Shown: in pieces, positions 15,175 through 23,422 of the stretch | Layout of the letters: every line of letters starts with the position of its first letter | How positions within the stretch are numbered: position 1 is the stretch's first letter | Assembly: GCA_964371075.1 (NCBI GenBank) | Contig: CAYJKN010000002.1 | Span: forward strand, 782,447-846,446 | Direction of reading: 5' to 3' | From: UTCHB3 sp964371075 | GTDB taxonomy: Bacteria > Bacteroidota > Ignavibacteria > Ignavibacteriales > Ignavibacteriaceae | DNA: 64,000 nt | Made by a program: the position numbers and the translations under genes | The notes under the pieces: generated by a model | Told to the model about the DNA's origin: nothing | The model's database searches: none | What the model saw: only the letters and a program-made list of their open reading frames with translations

Positions 15175-15621
15175 TTGGAAACAAATAAAGCTGCTAATAC
15201 ATCGAACACTCCTAATCCAAGTCCTTTTTCTCAAACATTCTTTCATGGCACAAAGGCTGACTTGAAGCCTGGCGACTTTATCGAGGTTGGTTTTAACTCC
15301 AACTTTGGACAGGAAAAGAGGGCGAAGTATATCTATCTTACTGCCACTTTGGATGCTGCAATCTGGGGAGCAGAACTTGCCTTGGGAGAAGGTCCCGGAA
15401 GAATATATCTGGTTGAGCCAACAGGTAAAATCGAGGATGATCCTAATTTAACAGACAAAAAGTTCCCGGGAAATCCAACCATGTCATATCGCTCGGAACA
15501 TCCATTTAAAGTTGTTGGAGAGGTTGCTGTTTGGCAAGGCCATTCACCGGAACAGGTAAAAGCCATGAAAGACGGATTAGCAGAACTTAAAAAACAAGGC
15601 ATTGAGGCAATCGAGGATTGA
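15175..15621 (+). CDS. arr: Arr-type NAD+:rifampin ADP-ribosyltransferase
   Basis: 148 residues. Arr enzymes inactivate rifamycins by ADP-ribosylating the ansa-chain hydroxyl, using NAD+. The family pattern is clear: QTFFHGTKADLKPGDFIEVG near the N-terminus, YIYLTATLDAAIWGAELA, GRIYLVEPTGKIEDDPNLTDKKFPGNPTMSYRS and the C-terminal VVGEVAVW. Length is normal (about 140 aa). There is no ATG before the conserved block, so the start is the TTG at 15175, preceded by GGGAAAA. It stands alone between a terminator and a decayed region with no mobile-element genes, so a chromosomally fixed environmental copy is likely. Confidence 0.9.
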   Translation: METNKAANTSNTPNPSPFSQTFFHGTKADLKPGDFIEVGFNSNFGQEKRAKYIYLTATLDAAIWGAELALGEGPGRIYLVEPTGKIEDDPNLTDKKFPGNPTMSYRSEHPFKVVGEVAVWQGHSPEQVKAMKDGLAELKKQGIEAIED

Positions 15622-15835
15622 GGAGAAAGACTATTTTCATGTTCTTGCTGCAACGGGAATCCACAGGTTAAAAGATTTTATTATGTCTATTAATAACTGA
15701 CACCCCACATTTTATCAAAACGGCAATTTGTTTTAAGACATGTTGCCGTTTTTTGTTTAAGTAGAATCAATTCGGGACCACAAAATCCTCTTTTTGAAAA
15801 TTGATCTATTTCCAAAAAGCTGATGCGCGGATTGT

Positions 15836-15864
15836 ATATTATTTCGACGAAGGTTGTATATTTG
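15836..15864 (+). promoter_or_regulatory. Promoter-like element with no gene behind it
   Basis: TATATTTG at 15857-15864, with a partial upstream element (TTGTA) about 20 nt before it, resembles the TTTG-N19/21-TAnnTTTG promoters in this window. No ORF follows it. Tandem repeats begin 4 nt downstream. It may be a leftover from a lost gene. Confidence 0.35.
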
Positions 15865-15867
15865 CAT

Positions 15868-15931
15868 AATAAACTATAAATCATACAACATAATAAACTA
15901 TAAATCATACAACATAATAAACTATATATTA
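15868..15931. repeat. 24-bp tandem repeat, about 2.6 copies
   Basis: The unit AATAAACTATAAATCATACA plus ACAT (24 bp) is perfectly repeated at 15868-15891 and 15892-15915, with a partial third copy from 15916. It sits exactly where a transcript from the promoter-like element would begin. The gap from 15622 to 16367 holds no intact gene. Confidence 0.85.
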
Positions 15932-15970
15932 CACGGCGAGTTAATCCTAAACCTAAATCTATCTGGCCCA

Positions 15971-16070
15971 CTATTCTTTTGTCCCCACATATTTACAAAC
16001 ATCAAGTAAGTCATTGAATTTTTTCAGTATGGTTTTACAGTCTTCGGTTGTGATGCCATCTATTTTCTTC
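15971..16070 (-). pseudogene. C-terminal remnant of a possible small regulator
   Basis: On the minus strand, RKKIDGITTEDCKTILKK followed by FNDLLDVCKYVGTKE and a TAG stop reads like the C-terminal helices of a MarR-like winged-helix protein. A TGA closes the frame just upstream, and no start or DNA-binding part remains. The resemblance rests on about 33 residues and is weak. It supports the view that this stretch is decaying gene sequence. Confidence 0.3.
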
Positions 16071-16170
16071 CTTCAACAAAGTTATCAATTTAATATAACC
16101 CAAACAAATTATCCCTCCTTAAACCTCTCAGGATAGAGAAATCCCGAATAATTATCTCAATTTACAATAA

Positions 16171-16231
16171 TCCCAAATTTATATATAAAAATGCGATTAC
16201 GATCCCAAATTTATATATAAAAATGCGATTA
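16171..16231. repeat. 32-bp direct tandem duplication
   Basis: TCCCAAATTTATATATAAAA plus ATGCGATTACGA occurs at 16171-16202 and again, without the last three bases, at 16203-16231. It is AT-rich and non-coding, about 140 bp upstream of the hydrolase gene. Confidence 0.85.
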
Positions 16232-16367
16232 GTCTTTTTTCGTGATGTTTTGGTGGAGTATTAAATTTTTGATTTGACGGTTTCTAAAATTTGAATATAA
16301 TTATTTATTAATTGAATTTATAATTTTGGGAGTCAGTTTTTTATAAGTTGTTTATGGTCGAATTACC

Positions 16368-17360
16368 ATGTCAGAAAATAGCATCCACGAAAAAATATTC
16401 ATCAATCTTGACAATTCCTTGCAAGGGATGTTCATTATTGGGAAAAATATCGATAACCCGGTTCTCCTGTTTCTTCATGGGGGTCCGGGGATGCCCACTC
16501 TTTTCCTTGAAGAGAAATATCCTTCGGGTCTTGAAAATCTTTTTACTGTTTGTTATTGGGAGCAAACGGGTGGGGGAATATCGTATGATCCCAAACTCTC
16601 ACCCGACAAAGTTAGTGTTAGCCGGATAGTTTCTGATGCGATTGAAATCTCCAAATATCTTTTAAAGAGATTTGACAGGGAGAAAATCTACCTGATGGGA
16701 CATTCATGGGGTTCGTTGATTGGAATTTTAACTGCGGCAAAAGCACCGGAACTCTTCACTGCCTATATTGGAGTTTCGCAGATAACCGACCAGAATAAAT
16801 CGGAGAAACTGGCGTTTGATTACATGGTCGGTAAATATACCGAGACAGCGAATACCATGATGGTTTCGAAGTTTAAAGCCCATCACATCGAGGATGGAAA
16901 AGTGACGATGATGAAATATTTTAAATCACCGCTCAGGGACAAGGCAATGCACCAGCTTGGGATTGGGACAATGCACATGATGAAATCGGTAATTACCGGG
17001 GTGTTTTTTCCTTTTATGGCTTCAAAATATTACACTTTTATGGAAAAAATTAATTTCTGGCGGGCAAAGTTTTTCCTGATAAACAAAACAAAACTGATCG
17101 AGGAGTTATTTTCAATCGATGTGACGATAAATGTTCCAAAACTTGAGATTCCGGTCTATTTCTTTTCAGGTATCCACGATTTTACTGTTAATTATTCACT
17201 TTCCAAAGAATATCTCAAAACTCTTGATGCCCCAATGAAAGGATTTTACACATTTAATTCTTCCGCTCATTCTCCGATGTTTGAAGAACCCGGAAGATAC
17301 ATCTATTTGTTAAAAAACGATATACTTGAAGGGAAAACTGAACTGGCTGATCCACTCTAA
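16368..17360 (+). CDS. Alpha/beta hydrolase, proline iminopeptidase-like
   Basis: 330 residues. The alpha/beta hydrolase fold shows the oxyanion segment HGGPGMPTLF (about 38-47, the HGGPG pattern of prolyl iminopeptidase-like enzymes) and the nucleophile elbow GHSWGS with Ser near 114. A late acid/His pair is carried by GIHDFTVNYSLSKEY (Asp) and SSAHSPMFEEP (His). A cap domain of Met-rich helices lies between. It may cleave N-terminal proline peptides or another small ester/amide; the substrate cannot be fixed. The ATG at 16368 has no strong ribosome site. It converges on katG with a shared terminator between. Confidence 0.85.
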   Translation: MSENSIHEKIFINLDNSLQGMFIIGKNIDNPVLLFLHGGPGMPTLFLEEKYPSGLENLFTVCYWEQTGGGISYDPKLSPDKVSVSRIVSDAIEISKYLLKRFDREKIYLMGHSWGSLIGILTAAKAPELFTAYIGVSQITDQNKSEKLAFDYMVGKYTETANTMMVSKFKAHHIEDGKVTMMKYFKSPLRDKAMHQLGIGTMHMMKSVITGVFFPFMASKYYTFMEKINFWRAKFFLINKTKLIEELFSIDVTINVPKLEIPVYFFSGIHDFTVNYSLSKEYLKTLDAPMKGFYTFNSSAHSPMFEEPGRYIYLLKNDILEGKTELADPL

Positions 17361-17395
17361 TTTTTAATCCCCAAATTACACTTTTGTATACACAA

Positions 17396-17423
17396 AAAGC
17401 CGTGATATTTCTACCACGGCTTT
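17396..17423. terminator. Bidirectional terminator between hydrolase and katG
   Basis: AAAGCCGTG (17396-17404), 10-nt loop, CACGGCTTT (17415-17423): perfect 9-bp arms flanked by A on the left and T on the right. It can serve both convergent genes. Confidence 0.8.
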
Positions 17424-17463
17424 CGTTAAAGTATGTTTATAATCGATAACTTTTGATTATCGG

Positions 17464-19662
17464 CTATTTTAAGTCAAAGCGATCGAGATTCATAACTTTA
17501 TCCCAGGCGGCAACAAAATCTTTTACAAATTTGTCTTCACCATCGGAACTTCCGTACACTTCAGCAACTGCTCTTAACTCGGAATTTGATCCAAATACCA
17601 GATCAACCCTTGTTGCAGTCCATTTCACTTTACCTGTTTTGTTGTCACGACCTTCAAATTTTTCTTTTGTTTCATCGGTGGCAGTCCAGATTGTGTCCAT
17701 ACCCAATAAGTTCACAAAGAAATCATTTGTCAAAACTCCGGGACGAATGGTGAATATGCCATTTCCTGAATTGTCGTAATTGGCGTTTAATGCTCTCATA
17801 CCACCCACCAAAACTGTCATTTCAGGGACTGTAAGAGTAAGAAGTTGGGCTTTATCTACCAAAAGGTGTTCTGATGGAACACTAAAAGGAGCTTTCAGAT
17901 AGTTACGGAATCCATCAGCATATGGTTCAAGAACCGCGAAGGATTCAACATCTGTGAGCTCTTGAGAAGCATCTGTTCTTCCGGGGGTGAAGGGTACGAT
18001 TACATCATGTCCGGCATCTTTGGCAGCTTTTTCAACAGCGACACATCCGGCAAGAACAATCAAATCAGCCAAAGAGACTTTTTTACCATCTGTATTGGTA
18101 TCATTAAATTCTTTCTGAATGGATTCAAGGGTAGCGAGAACTCCTGCCAACTGAGCGGGGTTATTTGCTTCCCAATTTTTTTGTGGTTCAAGTCTGATTC
18201 TGGCACCATTTGCACCACCTCTTTTGTCGGAACCACGGAAAGTGGAGGCAGACGCCCAGGCAGTAGATACCAGTTCAGAAACTGAAAGTCCCGAACTAAG
18301 GATTTTTGCCTTTAAATTGTCGATATCATAGATATCCACCAATTTATAATCGACTGCAGGGACGGGATCCTGCCAGATCAGGTCTTCAGCCGGTACATCG
18401 GGTCCCAGGTAACATGATTTTGGTCCCATGTCTCTGTGGGTCAATTTAAACCAGGCACGAGCGAAAGCATCAGCGAATTGATCAGGGTTTTCATAAAAGC
18501 GTCTCGAAATTTTTTCATATTCGGGATCAAATCTGAGAGACAGATCGGTTGTCAACATTGTTGGCAGATGTTTTTTCCCTTGTATGTGTGCATCGGGAAT
18601 TGTTGCTTCGGCATTTTTCGCTACCCACTGTTGAGCACCGGCAGGACTTTTAGTCAATTCATAATCAAATTCGAACAGGTGTCTAAAGAAGTCGTTACTC
18701 CATTTTGCAGGAGTGGATGTCCAGGTTACTTCAGGTCCTCCACCCATAGTGTCAGCTCCTTTACCTGTACCAAATTTATTATGCCATCCAAGACCCAATG
18801 CTTCGATGTCAGCTGCTTCAGGTTCCGGACCCATAAGTGAAGGATCACCGGCTCCGTGAGCTTTACCAAAAGTATGTCCTCCGGCGATAAGTGCTACGGT
18901 TTCTTCATCGTTCATCGCCATCCGGGCAAATGTTTCACGGATATCATGAGCAGCTAAAACTGGATCGGGATTTCCTCCGGGGCCTTCGGGATTTACATAA
19001 ATCAATCCCATCTGTACGGCAGCAAGTGGATTCTCCAGGTCTCTTTTACCTGAGTAACGTTTTTCATCGGAGAGCCATGTTGTCTCCTGACCCCAATAAA
19101 TACTTGCATCGGGTTCCCAGGCATCTTCACGTCCAAAACCAAAACCAAAAGTTTTGAGTCCCATCGAGTCAAGCGCAACAGTTCCGGAAAGCACAAGCAA
19201 ATCTGCCCAGGAAATTTTGTTGCCATATTTTTGTTTGATTGGCCAGAGAAGTCGGCGAGCTTTATCCAGGTTTACATTATCGGGCCAGCTGTTTAGTGGA
19301 GCAAATCTTTGAAAACCACCATTTGCACCACCTCTACCATCACCTGTTCTGTAGGTTCCGGCTGCATGCCACGACATACGGATAAAAAATGGACCATAAT
19401 GCCCAAAATCAGCAGGCCACCATTCCTTGGAATCGGTCATTAGTGCTGTCAGATCTTTTTTTAGTTCCTCAAAATCCAGATATTCCAAGGCTTCTTTATA
19501 GTCGTAACCTTCATCCAATGGGTTAGAGAAGGGAGAGTTTTGCCTTAAGATGTTTAATTTTAATCTATTGGGCCACCAATCGTTTGTTTGGGTGCCGCCT
19601 CCACCAATACCGGTGGAATGTGGGAATGGACATTTCCCGCTGCTTTGTGAATTATCACTCAT
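17464..19662 (-). CDS. katG: Catalase-peroxidase
   Basis: Bifunctional heme catalase-peroxidase that removes H2O2, 732 residues, the usual KatG length. The distal heme site is R95/W98/H99 in IRMSWHAAGTYR. The Tyr of the Met-Tyr-Trp crosslink is in LIYVNPEGPGG. The proximal heme His lies in AGGHTFGKAHG. The duplicated C-terminal domain is present (SGLSVSELVSTAWASASTFR, RGGANGARIRL). The ATG at 19662 is chosen over upstream in-frame codons because AAAGGAT precedes it and the family start (MSDNS...KCPFPH) begins there. No secretion signal, so cytoplasmic. An oxidative-stress role suits an organism exposed to oxygen or metals. Confidence 0.97.
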   Translation of the reverse strand: MSDNSQSSGKCPFPHSTGIGGGGTQTNDWWPNRLKLNILRQNSPFSNPLDEGYDYKEALEYLDFEELKKDLTALMTDSKEWWPADFGHYGPFFIRMSWHAAGTYRTGDGRGGANGGFQRFAPLNSWPDNVNLDKARRLLWPIKQKYGNKISWADLLVLSGTVALDSMGLKTFGFGFGREDAWEPDASIYWGQETTWLSDEKRYSGKRDLENPLAAVQMGLIYVNPEGPGGNPDPVLAAHDIRETFARMAMNDEETVALIAGGHTFGKAHGAGDPSLMGPEPEAADIEALGLGWHNKFGTGKGADTMGGGPEVTWTSTPAKWSNDFFRHLFEFDYELTKSPAGAQQWVAKNAEATIPDAHIQGKKHLPTMLTTDLSLRFDPEYEKISRRFYENPDQFADAFARAWFKLTHRDMGPKSCYLGPDVPAEDLIWQDPVPAVDYKLVDIYDIDNLKAKILSSGLSVSELVSTAWASASTFRGSDKRGGANGARIRLEPQKNWEANNPAQLAGVLATLESIQKEFNDTNTDGKKVSLADLIVLAGCVAVEKAAKDAGHDVIVPFTPGRTDASQELTDVESFAVLEPYADGFRNYLKAPFSVPSEHLLVDKAQLLTLTVPEMTVLVGGMRALNANYDNSGNGIFTIRPGVLTNDFFVNLLGMDTIWTATDETKEKFEGRDNKTGKVKWTATRVDLVFGSNSELRAVAEVYGSSDGEDKFVKDFVAAWDKVMNLDRFDLK

Positions 19663-19741
19663 GTTTAATCCTTTCTTGAAAACTTTTTCGTATGTAAAAA
19701 TCCCGTTCACCATCTTAACAAATTGTAAATGTTGTTTGTTC

Positions 19742-19768
19742 AATAAATCGGTAAAAAAATGATTTATT
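19742..19768. promoter_or_regulatory. Inverted repeat upstream of katG
   Basis: AATAAATC (19742-19749) and GATTTATT (19761-19768): perfect 8-bp arms around 11 nt, 80 bp upstream of the katG start. It is a candidate operator for a peroxide or metal regulator, but it does not match a PerR or Fur box well. The rest of the 332-bp divergent gap is AT-rich without other clear signals. Confidence 0.35.
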
Positions 19769-19994
19769 TACTTACAAAATGAACTTTTAGATGGTGATAT
19801 TTGCATAAATATACTTAAACCGTAAATTTATAATATTTTGAGGAGAAAAACCAGAAAGAATCGTTTTTGTGTGGGAACATATTTCTTATTAAGATTTAGA
19901 CTAAATAATAAATATACCTTTGGGTATTACTACTATGGTATTTTGAACGGGATTTAGTAATTTCTATTTTGATTTTTAATTAATATCCATCATC

Positions 19995-20555
19995 ATGAAA
20001 CGAATACTCCCTTCCATTTTTTTATATGCAGGCATGATCTGCATTGCTATACTAATTGATTATATTCTTCACCTGGCTAAACTTGTTTGGGTTGGCAGAT
20101 ACTTTGGGATTTTAGGCACTTCGCTGTTAATCATCTCATTTATTTACTCCTTAAGAAAACGAAAGATTATTACCTCCGGACAACCAAAAAAACTTTTAAA
20201 TTTGCACGAATTTCTCGGTTGGTTTGGAGCTATCGTTTTGCTGGTGCACGGCGGAATCCACTTTAATGCGATAATTCCATGGATGGCTTTGCTGGCAATG
20301 ATGGTTGTGGTGGCGAGTGGGCTTACAGGCAAATTCCTTCTGAATGATGTAAAACAAGACCTCAAAGGGAAAATTGTTGAAATGAAAGAAAAAAACCTGT
20401 CACAGGATGAAATTGATAAAGAAGTGTTATTTCAATCGCTATTGGTGAAAAAAATGCAAAACTGGAGAAAAGTTCATATGCCGCTGAATATGATATTTAT
20501 GGCTCTTGCTCTGATTCATATAATAGGGACACTTCTATTTTGGAGTTGGAGATGA
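19995..20555 (+). CDS. Cytochrome b-like integral membrane protein
   Basis: 186 residues with about four membrane helices (6-26, 34-52, 73-110, 160-183). Histidines sit where heme b ligands would be: LHEFLGWFGAIVLLVHGGIHF (about 70-90) and HMPLNMIFMALALIHIIG (about 161-178). This resembles small cytochrome b/ferric-reductase-like subunits. An amphipathic Lys/Glu loop separates the two pairs. The decaheme cytochrome gene overlaps its stop (ATGA), so the two are translationally coupled. The likely role is passing electrons from the quinone pool to the periplasmic cytochrome. Quinone binding is inferred. Confidence 0.7.
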   Translation: MKRILPSIFLYAGMICIAILIDYILHLAKLVWVGRYFGILGTSLLIISFIYSLRKRKIITSGQPKKLLNLHEFLGWFGAIVLLVHGGIHFNAIIPWMALLAMMVVVASGLTGKFLLNDVKQDLKGKIVEMKEKNLSQDEIDKEVLFQSLLVKKMQNWRKVHMPLNMIFMALALIHIIGTLLFWSWR

Positions 20556-21463
20556 TTCGCACATATTACTGGTTTGCCGGTGCATTGGTTTTTGGGCTCG
20601 GCCTTTTGTTGATTTCTCCTTTTTATGCGATAAATCCGGGTGTTTTGAGCAAGGGACATGTGAGTTTACAAAATGATTGTATGAGTTGCCACACACTGGT
20701 TCAGGGGGCAGTCACAGAAAAATGTGTTGTCTGCCATAAACAAAACGATATCGGGAGAGTTTTTGTATCAGGTATTCTTGCCACAAAAACAAACGAACGT
20801 GCAAATCTACTCCACAAAAATATTAAAGAGATCGACTGTGTTGTTTGCCACAGAGAGCACACTGGTGAGTCGAAAGATCTTGCGATAAAAAAATTCTCAC
20901 ATAACATTATTGGAACCGGAGTAAAAGAAAAATGCTCTGCGTGCCATGATTATCAAAAACCAAAAGCTGATTTTCATAGTGAGTTAAAAGCGGAATGCAG
21001 CGGATGCCACAATACCGAACGGTGGAATGACGCAAAGTTCAATCATAAACTTGGTGGTCTAGTTATTGACAATTGTGGGAAATGCCATGAGAAGGATAAA
21101 CCCACTGACGATTTACACAAAAATTTTAAGGCAGGAGAATCATGTTCTGCGTGCCATACAACTGAGGCCTGGAAGCCTTCAACTTTTGAACATTCAAAAT
21201 ATTTTATTTTTGACAAAGATCATCCATCCACCTGCACAAACTGCCATGAACCGGGTAACAACTTCAAAACTTACACTTGTTACAATTGTCATGAACACAC
21301 ACAAACAAAAATTTCCCAGGAACATCTCAAAGAGGGCATCTCCGACTTTTCCAACTGCGTAAAATGCCACCGCTCAAGCAACAAGGATGAAGCCGAAGGA
21401 AAAGGAAATGAACGGGAAGGCAAAAAGAAGGATCATGGAGAAAAGGAAGGAGATGAGGATTAA
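20552..21463 (+). CDS. Membrane-anchored decaheme cytochrome c
   Basis: 303 residues from the ATG at 20552, which overlaps the upstream stop by 4 bp (an upstream TTG at 20540 is less likely). An uncleaved or signal-anchor helix (YWFAGALVFGLGLLLISPFY) is followed by ten CxxCH heme motifs: CMSCH, CVVCH twice, CSACH, CSGCH, CGKCH, CSACH, CTNCH, CYNCH, CVKCH. Extra His residues (FSHNI, FNHKL, FEHSK) can serve as sixth ligands, as in class III-like multiheme proteins. The C-terminus is a highly charged Lys/Glu/Gly tail. It probably carries electrons in the periplasm. The terminal acceptor is unknown. Confidence 0.9.
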   Translation: MIRTYYWFAGALVFGLGLLLISPFYAINPGVLSKGHVSLQNDCMSCHTLVQGAVTEKCVVCHKQNDIGRVFVSGILATKTNERANLLHKNIKEIDCVVCHREHTGESKDLAIKKFSHNIIGTGVKEKCSACHDYQKPKADFHSELKAECSGCHNTERWNDAKFNHKLGGLVIDNCGKCHEKDKPTDDLHKNFKAGESCSACHTTEAWKPSTFEHSKYFIFDKDHPSTCTNCHEPGNNFKTYTCYNCHEHTQTKISQEHLKEGISDFSNCVKCHRSSNKDEAEGKGNEREGKKKDHGEKEGDED

Positions 21464-21495
21464 GGATTTATTGCTTTTGAATATGATTTAACAAA

Positions 21496-21521
21496 GCTTT
21501 ACCTGAGATAAAGCAATTTTT
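21496..21521 (+). terminator. Probable terminator after the cytochrome pair
   Basis: GCTTTA (21496-21501), 7-nt loop, TAAAGC (21509-21514), then AATTTTT. The stem is short, but the U-tract and position 33 bp after the stop fit a rho-independent terminator. Confidence 0.5.
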
Positions 21522-21631
21522 ATCTTTTTTGTTATAAGCAGAATAGACTAAGTCCGGGTATTTCGGGTTAACAGCTTTTTGTACAGTTTATCAGAAATTT
21601 TTGCTGTCAGGCTTCATCAACCCCCACAGCC

Positions 21632-21976
21632 TCAAAACAAAATCTTTAATATCACCGCCGCTACATGGGGGATTTCGATTCTTTTATCCTCAAGTTCTTT
21701 GGGAGAGATATTTTTTAAGAGAGTGTTAATCCAGTCACGGGAAGTGGCAACATTAACAAATGTCATGTACCATTTATCTTCTATTTTCACAAAGTTATAT
21801 CCAAAGATATGGACATCAAGAGTTTGAAGTTCGCCGCTGAGAAGCAGCGTCGCTTTCACTTCTTTGGTGGAATCATCTATTGAGAGAGAAGTTATTTCGC
21901 CGTAAGGCTCAACATAGTGCTGCAGAATCATTTGAATCCCTTTGTTCAAAGCTTCTGTTATTAAGTTACCAAACAT
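21632..21976 (-). CDS. Conserved-looking hypothetical protein
   Basis: 114 residues from the ATG at 21976 (AAGGATT upstream), starting MFGNLITEALNKGIQMILQH. It is predicted alpha plus beta: an N-terminal helix, strands around ITSLSIDDSTKEVKATLLLSGE and LDVHIFGYNFVKIEDKWYMTFVNVA, and a C-terminal helix with WINTLLKN. No signal peptide or membrane helix. A longer in-frame start at 22042 is less likely. I do not recognise the family. It is oriented like the SPFH/RHH genes but separated from them by a terminator, so it is probably independent. Confidence 0.6.
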   Translation of the reverse strand: MFGNLITEALNKGIQMILQHYVEPYGEITSLSIDDSTKEVKATLLLSGELQTLDVHIFGYNFVKIEDKWYMTFVNVATSRDWINTLLKNISPKELEDKRIEIPHVAAVILKILF

Positions 21977-22110
21977 TTTAGTTAAATCCTTTTTCAAATA
22001 TGTAACTGTAATATCGCCAAAAATAAATAGAATGAAACGCAAATCCTTCTACCACAATCATTCACTTAGATGAACCACACTAAAAAAAATCAAATTTATT
22101 CATACAAAAA

Positions 22111-22129
22111 TGGGGGCGATTTGCCCCCA
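22111..22129 (-). terminator. Terminator for the SPFH-RHH operon
   Basis: TGGGGGC (22111-22117), loop GATTT, GCCCCCA (22123-22129): a perfect 7-bp GC stem. On the minus strand it is followed by TTTTT (22106-22110). It ends the minus-strand SPFH and RHH genes 60 bp after the RHH stop. Confidence 0.85.
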
Positions 22130-22188
22130 AATTGAATTCTCCTGTATCAAAGTTTATTGACCTGTTGGATTTGAACAGATATTAAACT

Positions 22189-22350
22189 TCATCCCTTATC
22201 CTGCGGCTTTTTTGTTCTTTTGTGGACCTGTTCCCGAAGAATGTACTCGATCTGAGCATTTACCGACCGCAATTCATCCTTTGCCCATTCGTTCAGGGCA
22301 TTATAGAGTTTTGGATCGATCCGAAGGATAATAGATTTTTTTTCAGCCAT
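22189..22350 (-). CDS. 53-aa ribbon-helix-helix (Arc-like) DNA-binding protein
   Basis: A short ORF of 53 residues, MAEKKSIILRIDPKLYNALN then EWAKDELRSVNAQIEYILRE and a basic tail. The strand KKSIILRID, the helix PKLYNALNEWAKDE and the second helix SVNAQIEYILREQV make a canonical RHH fold; Ile/Leu/Arg on alternating strand residues would contact the major groove. It starts 1 nt after the SPFH stop, so it is co-translated with it. Arc-like small proteins recur next to SPFH genes in Bacteroidota. A role as autoregulator is inferred. No toxin gene is adjacent. Confidence 0.85.
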   Translation of the reverse strand: MAEKKSIILRIDPKLYNALNEWAKDELRSVNAQIEYILREQVHKRTKKPQDKG

Positions 22351-22351
22351 A

Positions 22352-23233
22352 TTAATAAAGAGATCCGGAATTAATGATCGGTTGAGCAGAGCGGTCGGAA
22401 CAGAGTACCACCATCAGGTTACCCACCATTGCAGCTTTTCTTTCCTCATCAAGTTGAATTACATTCTCTTCACTCAGCCGTTTTAACGCCATTTCAACCA
22501 TACCAACTGCACCATCAACAATTTTTGTTCTTGCAGCGATTACAGCTTCTGCCTGCTGGCGTTGCAACATTGCGTGTGCAATTTCAGGAGCATAGGCAAG
22601 ATGGTTGATTCTTGTTTCTTCGATGATGATACCGGCTCCATCAATTCTTTCCTGAATCTCTTTTGCAAGAGCAAGAGAAACCTCATCAATTGACGAACGA
22701 AGACTTATCGGTTCATCATCGGTAACATCATAGGGATAAAGAGTGGCGATATGCCTGATTGCAGATTCTGACTGGACAATTGTATAAGTTTTATAATCCT
22801 CCACTGCAAATAAAGCTTCCGCAGTTTCGTTTACACGCCAAACCACTACCACAGATATTTCTATTGGATTTCCTTTTTTATCATTCACTTTCAGTTTCTG
22901 ACTGTCGAAGTTGTTTGTTCTGAGTGAAAGTTTCTTTTTTGAATAAAATGGATTTGCCCAGTGAAACCCCTCCGAACGATCGGTGCCTATATATTTTCCA
23001 AAGAGGAGGATAACCACAGCAAAGTTGGGTTCAATTGTATAAAATCCTGCGATCATTACGCAAGCAACAATTATTAAAAGTATCGAAGGGACGATAAAAA
23101 AGGCATCCCTGTAATCATCAGATGCGGTGTTTGCTCTGAATATTAGCACTGCAACTGCAAACAGAAGCAGGAAGAGGATTAAGAACAAATAACTTAATCC
23201 GTTAGAAGAAGTTATTGTTTTTTCTTTGGTCAT
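22352..23233 (-). CDS. SPFH/Band 7 (stomatin-like) membrane protein
   Basis: 293 residues from the ATG at 23233, chosen because GGAG lies 7 nt upstream (the alternative ATG at 23245 has none). Two N-terminal hydrophobic helices (about 12-35 and 45-63, GLSYLFLILFLLLFAVAVLIF and FIVPSILLIIVACVMIAGF) precede the Band 7 domain (IEPNFAVVILLFGKYIGTDR, VVWRVNETAEALFAVEDY). A helical segment with IIIEETRINHLAYAPEIAHAMLQRQQAEAVIAAR follows, the usual oligomerising coiled region. SPFH proteins form ring assemblies in membranes and scaffold proteases or lipid domains. It forms an operon with the RHH protein. Confidence 0.9.
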   Translation of the reverse strand: MTKEKTITSSNGLSYLFLILFLLLFAVAVLIFRANTASDDYRDAFFIVPSILLIIVACVMIAGFYTIEPNFAVVILLFGKYIGTDRSEGFHWANPFYSKKKLSLRTNNFDSQKLKVNDKKGNPIEISVVVVWRVNETAEALFAVEDYKTYTIVQSESAIRHIATLYPYDVTDDEPISLRSSIDEVSLALAKEIQERIDGAGIIIEETRINHLAYAPEIAHAMLQRQQAEAVIAARTKIVDGAVGMVEMALKRLSEENVIQLDEERKAAMVGNLMVVLCSDRSAQPIINSGSLY

Positions 23234-23422
23234 TGTTGACTCCATTGGTTAAAGTGATATCAAAATAATATCAAAAAGATGCTATGCAGATATACAAAAA
23301 TTTCGATTTAAAGTCAAGGGGCAGTTACAAATAAAGTGATGAAAGGTTAAAAAAGAGTTATAAAATGAAATGTGAAGTAAAAATTTCACTTAAATTTGTA
23401 ATATCAATATTTAATAAAGTTT

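Noticed and set aside
19663..19994. PerR or Fur box between katG and the cytochrome b-like gene
   Set aside because: AT-rich inverted repeats exist, but none fits the TTANAATNATTNTAA or GATAATGATAATCATTATC patterns well.
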